This document shows, piece by piece, positions 50,744 to 60,117 of a stretch of DNA of 64,000 nucleotides. The stretch is from assembly GCA_003576905.1 (NCBI GenBank), contig QEVG01000002.1, positions 186,001 to 250,000 of the forward strand, given 5' to 3'. Below the pieces are notes generated by a model. That model made no database searches. It saw only the letters and a program-made list of their open reading frames with translations, and was not told the DNA's origin. The stretch's first letter is position 1; every line of letters begins with the position of its first letter. The translations under genes were made by a program, and so were the position numbers. The DNA is from Planctomycetota bacterium (GTDB lineage Bacteria; Planctomycetota; Phycisphaerae; UBA1845; UTPLA1).

Positions 50744-51640
50744 TCAATCGCCGTCGTCGGAAGATTTTTCGGTGTCTTCGTCGGATGGTTCGCTGGCCGG
50801 GGCGTCCGCCTCCTCTTCGTCGGCGGTGGCGAGCTTGGCCCGCTCAGTGGCCTTGAGAACCTGCGCGGCGGGCAGGATGAGTCCGCCGCCGATGTCGCGT
50901 CCCATCGACATGAATGCCATCGGGTTGGCTTCAATCTCATCGTCCTCGGGAAGTTGAAGTACGACGATACCGATGAGGGTCCCGTCTTCTGTGAAGATGG
51001 GCTGGCCGGCCTCGACGGAAACGCCCGAGGGCACGTAAAGCTCGCGCGGCTTCTTGGTGTGACCGGACATCTTGCCGTCGCTGACGACGGGGGCGCGGTC
51101 GAAGAACTTCGCCATCCGGCGCAGGGCGTAAAGATCGTCGCCGATTTCGGGGACCGCCCCCTTCTTGATGTCAACGTGGGCGAAAGGCTTCTGGGGCGGC
51201 TCCTTGGCCTGCACCCAGGCGAGGTCCAGTTCGGTGTCGCGGGCCAGCACCTTCGCCGGAATGCCCTCAATGTCGTCTCCGATGAGAATCTTGATGTCAG
51301 TGGGGGTGACACTGCCGAACCGCCGCGGAGCGCCGAGCTTCGAGTTGGCGCACAGCACAAGGCCGGTGGGCTCGATCATGAGGCCCGTGATCTCGCTTTC
51401 GGTTTCGCGCTTGCCATACTGGCTCTCCATTCGAAGCAGGAACTTGATGGTGACCAGGGCCGGGGCGTGCTTTTCTACAATCTGGCGGTAAGCAACGCCC
51501 TCATCGGCGCGCGCCGGTGCGACGACGCAGGCGGGTACGGCGAGGCCGCACACGAGAATCAACGGCAAGGCGGGCGAACCCACCATGCGGGGGGCCAAGC
51601 CGCCCCGCGGCATGTACGAATCAATGTTGCTGCGGGTCAT
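50744..51640 (-). CDS. HtrA-like protein with a lost catalytic triad
   Basis: 298 residues. Signal peptide near the N-terminus, then a trypsin-like fold aligned to HtrA: the histidine position is NS in LVLCANSKLG, the aspartate is retained in DTELDLAWVQ, and the serine loop reads SVEAGQPIFT instead of GNSGGP. A charged acidic tail (EEEADAPASEPSDEDTEK) ends the chain. It should be periplasmic and proteolytically inactive. AAGGAG overlapping the HtrA stop precedes the ATG by nine bases, so it is translated with the active protease six bases upstream. A regulator, scaffold or substrate receptor for HtrA is a reasonable guess. Confidence 0.82.
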   Translation of the reverse strand: MTRSNIDSYMPRGGLAPRMVGSPALPLILVCGLAVPACVVAPARADEGVAYRQIVEKHAPALVTIKFLLRMESQYGKRETESEITGLMIEPTGLVLCANSKLGAPRRFGSVTPTDIKILIGDDIEGIPAKVLARDTELDLAWVQAKEPPQKPFAHVDIKKGAVPEIGDDLYALRRMAKFFDRAPVVSDGKMSGHTKKPRELYVPSGVSVEAGQPIFTEDGTLIGIVVLQLPEDDEIEANPMAFMSMGRDIGGGLILPAAQVLKATERAKLATADEEEADAPASEPSDEDTEKSSDDGD

Positions 51641-51646
51641 GATGCG

Positions 51647-53800
51647 TTACTCCTTGCCGTTCGATTTTTCGGCTTCGTTTCCGAGTTGCGGTTTCCAGTC
51701 GGGCTCGACGAACTGGAATCGGGTCTGCACGCCGCGAAGCACGACGAAGACCACCCGCCGGGGCTGGTCTCTGGTCACCTGCTCCATGGCCCTGCGATAG
51801 CTCTTGAGTCCCTGGATCTGCCGGTCGTTGATGCGGATGATGAGATCGTCCGGCTGAATGCCTCCCAGGCCCGCCCATCCGGCCGATTCGACCTGCTCGA
51901 CGATGACGCCCTTGACGTTTTCGTCCCAGCGGTTGTCGTCGCGGTCGAAAAAGGTGATTTCGCGGACGGTCATTTCAAAATCGCGGTTGCGGTCGCGCCG
52001 GGCCTCCTGCGGGCTGATGCGGGTGCGCTCCAGCTTGACGGTGATGTCGGTCGATTTTCCGTCGCGCAGGACGGACAGCTTGGCCTCGTCATCGATTTCG
52101 AGCTTCCGAAGCTGGCGGGCGAAGAGCCCCGCATCCTGCATGCCGCGCGGGCGGAGCGGCTGACCGTTTAGTGCCGTTATAATGTCACCAACCTTGAGGT
52201 CCGATCGGGCCGCCCGCGAGCGCGGATAGACGCGCGTGATGCGGTAGCCGAGCTGGTCGGGATGGCCAAGCTGCTTCGCGAGCTTGTCGATGACCGGCTG
52301 CGTGGCGACGCCGATCCAGGCCTTGGGGACTTCGCGCGGGGGGTCTTCGTCCTCTTCCGGCTTCGGCTTGAGCAGGGTGATATGGTTCTTGCCGCCGCGG
52401 TCAAACTCGATCAGCAGGTACTCCGGCAGGGGCTTGCTGTCCATGATCTGCCGGTAGCGGTTTACGAGGTCCGCGAGGTCGCGGATCGGCCGGCCGTCGA
52501 TTTTTCGGATGACGTCCCCGTAGGACAAGGGCGGTTCGGCCACCTGAGCAGGCCCGCCCGAACGGATGCTGCCGACGAAGGCGCCGTCCCGGCTGTCGAG
52601 GCGGTATTCGCGGGCCATGCGGTCGGTGATTTCCTCGATGGTGATGCCCCACGCGCGGAGCGCGGTCTCCTCGCCGCGGTCCTTGGTGAGTTTTTCGGTG
52701 AGGACCGCCGCCTCGCTCGATTTCCCATCGCGCTCGTACGCAAGTTTCACGGTCGCGCCGATGGCGACGTCGGCCAGGTTCTTCATGAGCGGCGGCACTT
52801 CCTCGGCGAAGCGAACAGTGACCGGCCGGCCGTCGATCACGGTGATGACGTCTCCCGCCTTGACCCCAGCCTTTGCCGCCGGGCTGCCGTCGACGACGGA
52901 ATTGACAAGGACGCCATTGTCGAATCCCGTTTTTTCGATGGGTTTGAAGGACAAGCCGATCCAGGAGCGCGGGACCTCGCCGTGCTTGATCAGCGCGTCA
53001 ACGACGGACCGCGCGAGATTGCAGGGGATGGCAAAACCAATGGCGTTGCCTCCCAACTCGTTGATTCCGATGATCTCGCCCTTGAGGTTAACGAGCGGGC
53101 CGCCGCTGTTGCCGGGGTGAATGAGGGCGTCGTGCTGTATCCAGCGGGTGAAGAGACCGGTGCGCTGCCCGGTCTCAAGTTCCATCTCTTCGAGATCGTC
53201 GTCGTCGCCGCCGGCAAAGACGCGCTGCGTGTTGGATACGATCCCGAGCGTCACGCTGCGGGACAGGGCGAGCGGAGACCCCATGGCCATGACGTAGTCG
53301 CCGACGCGGAGATCATCGGAGTTTCCGAAGACGGCGACCGGCAACTGATCCCTCGGCGTTTTGAGCTTTGACAGATCGAGCTGAAGCACGGCGAGGTCGG
53401 TGAGCGGATCTTCACCGATCAGCTTCGCGGGCAGTTCCTGTTTGTCGGCGAGCGTGCATCGAAACTTTTTCCCGTTGTCGGTGACGTGCTGATTAGTAAT
53501 GACGTATCCGTCCGCGGAAATGATTGTGCCGCTTCCGACGGCACTGTCCTTGTGCTCCTTGCCGTCCCAGTAGTTGACCGTGACGACGTGGATGTTCACA
53601 AGGGCGGGGAAGACCTTGTCGCGCGCCGACTGGATGACCTGGCGGAGTCCTTCCCTGAGCTGTTCAGGGGCGGCGGCGTCCTGCCCTGCCGCCGTGCGTG
53701 CGTCGGCCAGTACCGCGGCGACGAAAACGACGAAGGTTGCCAAGGTGGCTCGGATGATACGGTGCGGCCCATTGGCCCGGTTCGGCGCGGCCTGCTGCAT
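51647..53800 (-). CDS. HtrA/Deg-family serine protease with several PDZ domains
   Basis: 717 residues. Signal peptide (ATFVVFVAAVLADARTAAG), then a trypsin-like domain with the complete triad His105 (TNQHV), Asp135 (LTDLAVLQ) and Ser232 (HPGNSGGP). It has about four PDZ-like repeats (about 285-375, 385-480, 500-585 and 615-700), more than the two of DegP. An acidic insert (DDDDLEEMELE) lies at about 199-209. It degrades or refolds damaged periplasmic proteins. The ATG at 53800 follows AGGAAAGGAAG. First of a two-gene operon with the inactive paralogue. Confidence 0.92.
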   Translation of the reverse strand: MQQAAPNRANGPHRIIRATLATFVVFVAAVLADARTAAGQDAAAPEQLREGLRQVIQSARDKVFPALVNIHVVTVNYWDGKEHKDSAVGSGTIISADGYVITNQHVTDNGKKFRCTLADKQELPAKLIGEDPLTDLAVLQLDLSKLKTPRDQLPVAVFGNSDDLRVGDYVMAMGSPLALSRSVTLGIVSNTQRVFAGGDDDDLEEMELETGQRTGLFTRWIQHDALIHPGNSGGPLVNLKGEIIGINELGGNAIGFAIPCNLARSVVDALIKHGEVPRSWIGLSFKPIEKTGFDNGVLVNSVVDGSPAAKAGVKAGDVITVIDGRPVTVRFAEEVPPLMKNLADVAIGATVKLAYERDGKSSEAAVLTEKLTKDRGEETALRAWGITIEEITDRMAREYRLDSRDGAFVGSIRSGGPAQVAEPPLSYGDVIRKIDGRPIRDLADLVNRYRQIMDSKPLPEYLLIEFDRGGKNHITLLKPKPEEDEDPPREVPKAWIGVATQPVIDKLAKQLGHPDQLGYRITRVYPRSRAARSDLKVGDIITALNGQPLRPRGMQDAGLFARQLRKLEIDDEAKLSVLRDGKSTDITVKLERTRISPQEARRDRNRDFEMTVREITFFDRDDNRWDENVKGVIVEQVESAGWAGLGGIQPDDLIIRINDRQIQGLKSYRRAMEQVTRDQPRRVVFVVLRGVQTRFQFVEPDWKPQLGNEAEKSNGKE

Positions 53801-54012
53801 GCTGAGCTTCCTTTCCTGAATTGCAATTGATCGATCGCTTCGAATCCCCGGCAATTCGCACCCATGGCGGGTCCGATGAGTTTCAGGGATTGACCGGCCG
53901 GCTGCAAGTGCAGGCAATACGACCGGGGTTCGGAAGCAGTGAACTTTCCAGTAGAGGGCAGGGCGCGGACATCACGCCGGTCCTAAACGAGTAATCGGCC
54001 GTCGGTTGGCCC

Positions 54013-57000
54013 TCAGGCGCCGGTTGCGGCGGGGGGGGCGGGTTGTCGCGAGGTCAAAGTCACGCGGTTGCGGTCGTCGGCGGCCGGCTGGGGAGGGGAC
54101 TGGGTTTCTCCGAGGGTCTCCTTGAGCCATTCGTTCAGCTTCCTGTTCCGGGCGACTATCTCCCCAAGCGATGCCTGGGCAGGTGCGCCGGCGGCGGGCG
54201 TGGGACCCTGCGGCGCCTTCGATCCAACCGGCACGGCGGGCGGACGGACCCGGGCGCGGCCGGGCCGCGGGGGCGCCCCAACCGGGCGCGCCTCGTCCGT
54301 CGAGAGCTGCTCGGAGAGCACCGAGCGGAGGTTCTCCATTTCCTTCGGGACGACGCTGCGGCAGAGTTCATCGGCCTGTTCGAGACGCGAGCGAATCTGG
54401 GCGATGCGGGCGCGGGCGTCCATCGAACCGTAAAGCTGTCGGACGATTCCGACGAGCTGACCGACCCGCGAGGTCTGCGATCGGAGGATTTCGAGCTTCT
54501 CATCGGCCTGGGCCACGGCGCGTTCGACATTCTCCTTCCGATCGACGGCCTCGCGGGCGGTGTCGCCGAGCTGCTCGAGAATCCGGGAAGTATTTCGGGA
54601 AAGCTGGGCCAGCGCCGCGGCACACCGACCGGCTTCGTCGATCTGCTCGCGGGGCATGGCGAGGAGTTCCTCGGTCTTGCGGCAGACTTCCTCGCCATGA
54701 CGAATGACTTCCTCGGCGCGGGCCCGGGCCTGTTCCTGCGCCTCCAGAAGCTGGCGGGTAGTCCTGGCGGAATCGTCGCGGGCTTCGATCATCTGGATCT
54801 TCGCGGCGTGGATGCTTTCGCGGGTTTCCTCGCCTTCCCGAATGGCATGCAGGCGCATGTCGCGGATTTCGGAGGAGACGCGTTGTGCCACCTCATCGGC
54901 ACGGGCGAGAATCTCCGCCGCCTGCGTCGCCGACTGGGCCGCGGACGTGCGCGCGTCCGCCAGCAGCCTGTCCGCTTTTTCGGAGAGTTCGGCCGCGGCG
55001 TCGTGGGCGCGGCCGAGCAGGACGCCCGCGGTCTGCTGGAGGCGGGTGACGGCCTGGTCGGCGTCTCGGCGGGCGGCGAGCATTCGCTCGTAGTGGAGGC
55101 CCACTTCGCGGGTCACGTCGTCGCGGAAGGCGGCAATCTTCCCTGCGATCGTGACCCCGGTCCTCTGGACGGCGGCGGCGCCGGAGCGGGCGGCGTTCTG
55201 AACATCGTCTCCGACACGCACGATGTCGGCCTGGATCGCCGCGGCGCGGTCGGTCATCTGGAGAAGCAGTTCGCGCACTTCGGTCAGGCTGTCGCGCCCG
55301 CGCGCCTTGACTTCGTCGGCGGCGCGGTGGGCGTCATCGATGGCGGCCAGCAGCTGCTGGTTGGCGTGTCGCACTTTCTCGCCGAAATCGGTGGCGGTGT
55401 TTGAGGACTGGCGGCTGACAGCCTCGGTTCGGCGCAGGGCCTCGGCAACGCGTTCCTCGATCTGCCTCAGGGCGGCGGTCAGTTCGTCGCGAATGACGCC
55501 TTCTGTCTGGCGCTTGATCTCCTCGGCGCGGTTTCGGGCTTCTTCGGCCGCGGCCGCCGCCTCGGTGAAGAGCGCCGTGGCCTGCTGGCGTATCTTCCGC
55601 GCGTTCTGAAAGCCGGCCTTTTCCTCTTCGATCAGACGGCTCATATTGACCTTCTGCGTATGCGTGTAGCTGTGCAGCTCGTTGAGTGCCTGGCGGACCT
55701 GGCGCTGCACGATGGCGTTCTGTTTTTCGTTGGCCTCGAGCGCCTCTCGGGCCTGCCGGCGGAGATCCTCGACGACGCTTGCGGCGTCCGCCTGAAGGCG
55801 CTCCGTCTGGCGGGCGCTGTCTCGGAGCTGCGCCGTGAGCTCCCGCACGGCTTCCGTGGTCTGCTCGCGCATCTGTCGCGCGGCTTCGAGATCCGCCTTT
55901 TCGGCCGCGAGCAGTTCGGACACCTGTTGACGAAGTGCCGCGACCTGTCGCTCGGTCTTCTGAAGCGCATCCTCGGCGGCCTGGCGTTCGAATTCCGCCT
56001 CCCTTTCGACCTCGACGCGGGTTTCGCGACCGCGGCGGGATGCCTCGCGCGCGGCCACGCCGATTTCCTCAAGGAACGCCGCGGCCTGACGGCGCATTTC
56101 GGCAATCTCCGCAACATCGATCGCCGCGGCAGTGGCGGAGGCATCGGCGGGGGGCGGGCCGACGAAATGCCGGGCAAATGCACTCTTCGGCGTCCGCGCC
56201 GCGGGCTGCGGCATTCGGACCATCATCTGTTCCGCAATCTCGTTGACAAGGGCCGCGTCCACGCGTTCCGCCGAGCGCGTGTACGCGCCGATGAGGACGT
56301 TGTCGCAAATCTGGTTGATGAGCCGTGGGATTCCGTCTGAATGATGGTAGACGGCGTCGATCGCGTCGGCCGTGAAGATCTCGCGCTCCTCCGGGAGCCC
56401 GGCCACGCGGAGGCGGTGGGCGATATAGCCCGCGGTCATCTCGCGGTTGAGGGCGGGCAGATGAAAAGCGCGAAAGATTCTCTGGTGAAGCTGGCGGAGC
56501 TCCGGCCGGCGAAGGGTGTGCTGGAGTTCGGGCTGGCCGAGAATGAGAACCTGGAGGAGCTTGGCGTCGTCGGCCTCGAGATTTCCGAGCAGGCGAAGCT
56601 CCTCGAAGCACTCGACCGGCAGATTCTGCGCTTCGTCGAGAATGACCACAGCGATGCGGTCCCTTGCGTATTGCTGAAGCAGGAACTCTTCAAGGGCCCG
56701 CGACAGTTCGGGCAGTCCGGATTCCGGAGGAGTCGAAATTTCGAACTCGCGGCAGATCGCCGAGAGAAGATCCTTCGGCGTGAGGCGCGTATTTGTGACG
56801 ACGGCGGTGCGAACGTTGGGGCCGAGGCGGGCCAGCAGGAGACGCGTGAGGAGTGTCTTGCCGGCGCCCACGTCGCCGGAGACGACTGCGAATCCCTTGC
56901 GCTGTTCGGCGGCGAACTGCAGGGACGCAAGCGCTTCCTCATGCTCCGGCGTATTGAAGAAAAAGCGGGGGTCAGGAGTGTTGTTGAAGGGGAGAGCGGC

Positions 57001-57024
57001 GAGTCCAAAGAAATCGCAATACAT
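54013..57024 (-). CDS. ExeA/XrtA-type AAA ATPase fused to a long coiled coil
   Basis: 1003 residues. Residues 1-270 are an ExeA/GspA-like AAA domain of the kind found in XrtA exopolysaccharide clusters: YCDFFGLAALPFNNTPDPRFFF, Walker A SGDVGAGKT, Walker B AVVILDEAQN, and HQRIFRAFHLPAL. From about residue 310 to 920 the chain is nearly pure heptad-type coiled coil, rich in Ala, Glu, Arg and Gln, ending in a proline-rich tail. XrtA-type ATPases normally end soon after the AAA domain, so the coiled coil is a large addition. AAGGAG lies six bases before the ATG. It is divergent from the export gene. Confidence 0.87.
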   Translation of the reverse strand: MYCDFFGLAALPFNNTPDPRFFFNTPEHEEALASLQFAAEQRKGFAVVSGDVGAGKTLLTRLLLARLGPNVRTAVVTNTRLTPKDLLSAICREFEISTPPESGLPELSRALEEFLLQQYARDRIAVVILDEAQNLPVECFEELRLLGNLEADDAKLLQVLILGQPELQHTLRRPELRQLHQRIFRAFHLPALNREMTAGYIAHRLRVAGLPEEREIFTADAIDAVYHHSDGIPRLINQICDNVLIGAYTRSAERVDAALVNEIAEQMMVRMPQPAARTPKSAFARHFVGPPPADASATAAAIDVAEIAEMRRQAAAFLEEIGVAAREASRRGRETRVEVEREAEFERQAAEDALQKTERQVAALRQQVSELLAAEKADLEAARQMREQTTEAVRELTAQLRDSARQTERLQADAASVVEDLRRQAREALEANEKQNAIVQRQVRQALNELHSYTHTQKVNMSRLIEEEKAGFQNARKIRQQATALFTEAAAAAEEARNRAEEIKRQTEGVIRDELTAALRQIEERVAEALRRTEAVSRQSSNTATDFGEKVRHANQQLLAAIDDAHRAADEVKARGRDSLTEVRELLLQMTDRAAAIQADIVRVGDDVQNAARSGAAAVQRTGVTIAGKIAAFRDDVTREVGLHYERMLAARRDADQAVTRLQQTAGVLLGRAHDAAAELSEKADRLLADARTSAAQSATQAAEILARADEVAQRVSSEIRDMRLHAIREGEETRESIHAAKIQMIEARDDSARTTRQLLEAQEQARARAEEVIRHGEEVCRKTEELLAMPREQIDEAGRCAAALAQLSRNTSRILEQLGDTAREAVDRKENVERAVAQADEKLEILRSQTSRVGQLVGIVRQLYGSMDARARIAQIRSRLEQADELCRSVVPKEMENLRSVLSEQLSTDEARPVGAPPRPGRARVRPPAVPVGSKAPQGPTPAAGAPAQASLGEIVARNRKLNEWLKETLGETQSPPQPAADDRNRVTLTSRQPAPPAATGA

Positions 57025-57370
57025 GCCTGACTCCTTAGCGGCAGCGGCGCGGAATGTCCGAGATGCGGGCGCATGCCCGTGCATTGGTTATCGGAAGCCA
57101 TTGCGGGGATGCTTGACGCGTCGAGAATTGCGCGTCGGGCAGAAATTGCCGACGTGATCGCGGCGTGCGGAGAGATCTGGCGGGCATTCCGCGCAAAACG
57201 TGAAAGTATCGGGCCGATTCGCGAAGGTCATATATTCAGTCTGCATCGCTCTCACCCGATAAACCGCCGGCGAGGGATCTGAGGCGGGCGGCCCGCGGTG
57301 GGGCTTCCCAACACGACATGACACGGAATCAATCCGTCACGCGGCATTCGGCCGCGCGGGGTCAAGGGTC
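57025..57370. other. Divergent promoter region of the exopolysaccharide cluster
   Basis: A 346-base gap between two divergent genes. An inverted repeat CGGGC-GCAT-GCCCG occurs near 57068-57081. TATATT near 57231-57236 could be a -10 box for the rightward genes, but no convincing -35 box is seen. It should hold the promoters of both the ATPase gene and the polysaccharide export gene. No short gene with a ribosome binding site was found. Confidence 0.45.
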
Positions 57371-58156
57371 ATGAACGTTCGGCGAATTACAAACGGTGCG
57401 GCATTTGGACATGGAAGAGCGGGGCCCTGGGTTTCGGCGGCTCTGGCGGTGTCCCTGGGACTAAGCGGTCCGGGCTGCGGGCCGAAGGACGACGAGATTC
57501 ACGCATTCGTGCACGACTGGGAGGCCTCGGTTTCGGCCGCGGACTATCGCGTTCAGCCGCCGGATACGCTGGAGATCAGCTCGGCGCAGGCGCCGGAGCT
57601 GGACGGCGAGATTCAGACGATCCGACAGGACGGCAAAGTGACCCTGCGGCTGGTGGGCGAGGTCAAGGTAGCCGGTCTGACACCGGTGGAGATTTCGCGG
57701 AAGCTCGAGTCGCTCTTGTCGCAGTATTACGTCGAACCGCACGTGAGCGTGCGGGTCAGCACGGCGGGCAGCAAGCGGTTTTACGTTTTCGGCGAAGTGG
57801 CGCAGGAGGGGGCGTTTCCCTATACGGGAAGGGACACACTGCTGAACGCGCTGGCGGCGTCGCGCCCGACGTTCATTGCCGCGAAAGAGATGATTAAGGT
57901 GATCCGGCCGAGCCACGAGCCGGACAAGCGTCACGTGATGGTGATCGACGCCTACAGCATGATGGAACACGGCAAGCTGGAGCAGAACGTGCTTCTGCAG
58001 GAGGGTGACATCGTGTACGTCCCGCCGACCGTGATCGGCTGGATGGGGTTGCGGCTGCGGGAACTGCTCTTCCCGCTCATTCCGGTGGGGCAGGCCTACA
58101 CGACACCCGCCAACATGATGGCCGCGTATGACGTGTACCACGATGACGACGATTGA
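57371..58156 (+). CDS. Polysaccharide export lipoprotein (Wza family)
   Basis: 261 residues. A lipoprotein-type signal (VSAALAVSLGLSGPGCG) is followed by a Poly_export domain (about 57-150, YRVQPPDTLEISSAQAPELDGEIQTIRQDG...LVGEVKVAGLTPVEISRKLESLL) and an SLBB-like domain (VRVSTAGSKRFYVFGEVAQEGAFPYTGRDTLLNALA). It should form the outer-membrane or periplasmic channel for the polymer. First gene of the rightward cluster. Confidence 0.92.
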   Translation: MNVRRITNGAAFGHGRAGPWVSAALAVSLGLSGPGCGPKDDEIHAFVHDWEASVSAADYRVQPPDTLEISSAQAPELDGEIQTIRQDGKVTLRLVGEVKVAGLTPVEISRKLESLLSQYYVEPHVSVRVSTAGSKRFYVFGEVAQEGAFPYTGRDTLLNALAASRPTFIAAKEMIKVIRPSHEPDKRHVMVIDAYSMMEHGKLEQNVLLQEGDIVYVPPTVIGWMGLRLRELLFPLIPVGQAYTTPANMMAAYDVYHDDDD

Positions 58157-58184
58157 TCTGTGGACGAAAACAGGGGGTTGATCG

Positions 58185-59984
58185 ATGAATAGGGGGCGGG
58201 GTCCGGAGTCCGAGGAAGTCCTTATGGCCGCGCAGCATCACCATGACGAGTACACGATGACGGACATCCGCCATACGCTAGGCGAAGTCTGGCGCGTCGT
58301 TCGGGATCGGCGCTGGTACTTCATTGCGCCTTCCTGCGTGATCACGACGATCGCGCTTCTGTGCTCGGTCTGGGTGCCGCGCACCTACACGGCCTCCACG
58401 ATCGTGAAGCGCGAGCAGGATCCGGTTCTGGCCAGCATGATGGGCCAGGCCTGGACGGAACCCTACGGCGAAATCCGCAAGCGCATCGCCAGCGACATGG
58501 CGGACATCGAGTTCGTCGCCGAGGCGCTCGACGAGCTTGATCTGCCGCGCGGGCTTCAGCGCTTTGAAAACGGCGAATTGACTCCGGCCAGCGCCGCCCG
58601 CCGCGCGGCACTGGCGCGGGAAGTGCGGGAGGGGCTCAAGGTCACGTCGATCGACTCCTCGTCGAGCCGCGACATCGTCGAGATGACGCTTTCGCTTCAT
58701 GATGCGACCCATCTTACGGAGATTCTGTCGCATCTGCGCGACAAGTATGCCCGGTTGGCCAAGAAGAAGACCGGCAGCATCCTGCGCGACGCACAGAAGT
58801 TCTTTCAAGCCGAGTCAGACAAATGCCGCGCGAGGCTTGCCGGTCTCGAGAAGCAACTTCGGGAGTTTGAAGCCCGGTATCCGGGTATCGATCCGCAGGT
58901 GGCAGATCCCACGCTTGTCGAACAGGCGGCACTCGTGACGGAGCGCATCGAACTCGAGGGGAAGATCAAAGATTTGAGCGCTCAGCGTGAAGAGCTCGCG
59001 GCCAGCGTCGAGAAACTCGCGGCGGACTGTTCGGACGCGGCTGCCGGCATGGCGGGGGTGTCCGGGGTTTCGGTGAATGCAGGTGGAGCACTGACACAGG
59101 AAGTGCCCCATGTTCCCAACCCCGCGATTGCGGAAGTGATGGACGAGATTCGCGTGCTGGAAGATGAGCTCCTGACCGCCAAGTCCATCCGCCTGATGAC
59201 GGATCAGCATCCGGCCGTGGTTCGGATACGGCGTACGCTCGATGCCCGGCGCGCGGAGCTTGCGTCGCTTCCGGCGACCGTGCCCGACCTGTCGCCCACA
59301 AGAAACACGGCTCCGGCGGGTCCGACCCCCCTTGAACAGGCGGAGACACGGCTGGCGCACGCGGACACCAAGTTGGCCGCGGCGCGGGCGCGCATAGATG
59401 AGATCTCCACTCGCATCGGCGTGATGGAGCGGCGGCGACTCGAGGCGGTCGATCAACGTGAGGCGTATCTCAAGATTCGCCAGCAGGCCGACCGAACGCG
59501 CGGGGAGCTGGACGGCTGGCAGGCGAATCTCGGGCCGATCGGCCACGTCCTCACCCTGGAGGACAGTGATCGCGGCATCATGTTCTCGGTTCTGCGGGAT
59601 ACTGCCCGGGCGCCGAAGCCCGCATCGCCGAACGCCATGCTTGTTCTTCTCGTTTGCGTTGCGATTGGGGCGGCGGCGGGGGGGATCACGGTGGTATCCG
59701 TGGAGCTGCTGGATCATTCCTTCCGGACGGTCAAGCAGCTTGGCTCCACGCTGGGTGTGCCTGTCATCGAAGGTGTGGATGAGATACTCACCCGGCAAAA
59801 GCGCCGGCGGCGCCTGGTTCGTAAGCTTGTGCTCATGCCGGCAGTGGCCACGGTACTCGTGGTCGCGGTGGCGGTCGCGGGGGCGGTGGCGTTTCTCAGC
59901 ATCGAGCAGCCGGATCGACTCGAGCAGATTCGGCAGTCGCCGGGCAAGGTCTATGAGATTGCCATGGGGGCGGACGAGGTTTGA
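58185..59984 (+). CDS. Polysaccharide chain-length determinant / Wzc-like membrane protein
   Basis: 599 residues. A Wzz domain with its first transmembrane helix at about 47-67 (WYFIAPSCVITTIALLCSVWV) and second near 485-507 flanks a long periplasmic coiled coil (about 200-450). A third helix lies near 547-568. There is no fused kinase domain; the tyrosine-kinase-like ATPase is encoded next. It controls polymer length and links export to the cytoplasmic kinase. Confidence 0.9.
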   Translation: MNRGRGPESEEVLMAAQHHHDEYTMTDIRHTLGEVWRVVRDRRWYFIAPSCVITTIALLCSVWVPRTYTASTIVKREQDPVLASMMGQAWTEPYGEIRKRIASDMADIEFVAEALDELDLPRGLQRFENGELTPASAARRAALAREVREGLKVTSIDSSSSRDIVEMTLSLHDATHLTEILSHLRDKYARLAKKKTGSILRDAQKFFQAESDKCRARLAGLEKQLREFEARYPGIDPQVADPTLVEQAALVTERIELEGKIKDLSAQREELAASVEKLAADCSDAAAGMAGVSGVSVNAGGALTQEVPHVPNPAIAEVMDEIRVLEDELLTAKSIRLMTDQHPAVVRIRRTLDARRAELASLPATVPDLSPTRNTAPAGPTPLEQAETRLAHADTKLAAARARIDEISTRIGVMERRRLEAVDQREAYLKIRQQADRTRGELDGWQANLGPIGHVLTLEDSDRGIMFSVLRDTARAPKPASPNAMLVLLVCVAIGAAAGGITVVSVELLDHSFRTVKQLGSTLGVPVIEGVDEILTRQKRRRRLVRKLVLMPAVATVLVVAVAVAGAVAFLSIEQPDRLEQIRQSPGKVYEIAMGADEV

Positions 59985-60117
59985 TCGCGTCGCGGTCCGC
60001 GCAGAATCCGCCTGCCAATCTGGCTGCGATGCGCGATGACGCGCGGGTAATCGCCGTCGAACGCCGATTCATAACGGGTGCGTGAACGAACGAATCGGAA
60101 CATCGGAAAGGCGACTC

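Noticed and set aside
51647-53800. Idea that the HtrA protein is the type I secretion cargo
   Set aside because: It has an ordinary signal peptide and lies 29 kb from the exporter, so it should be Sec-exported.
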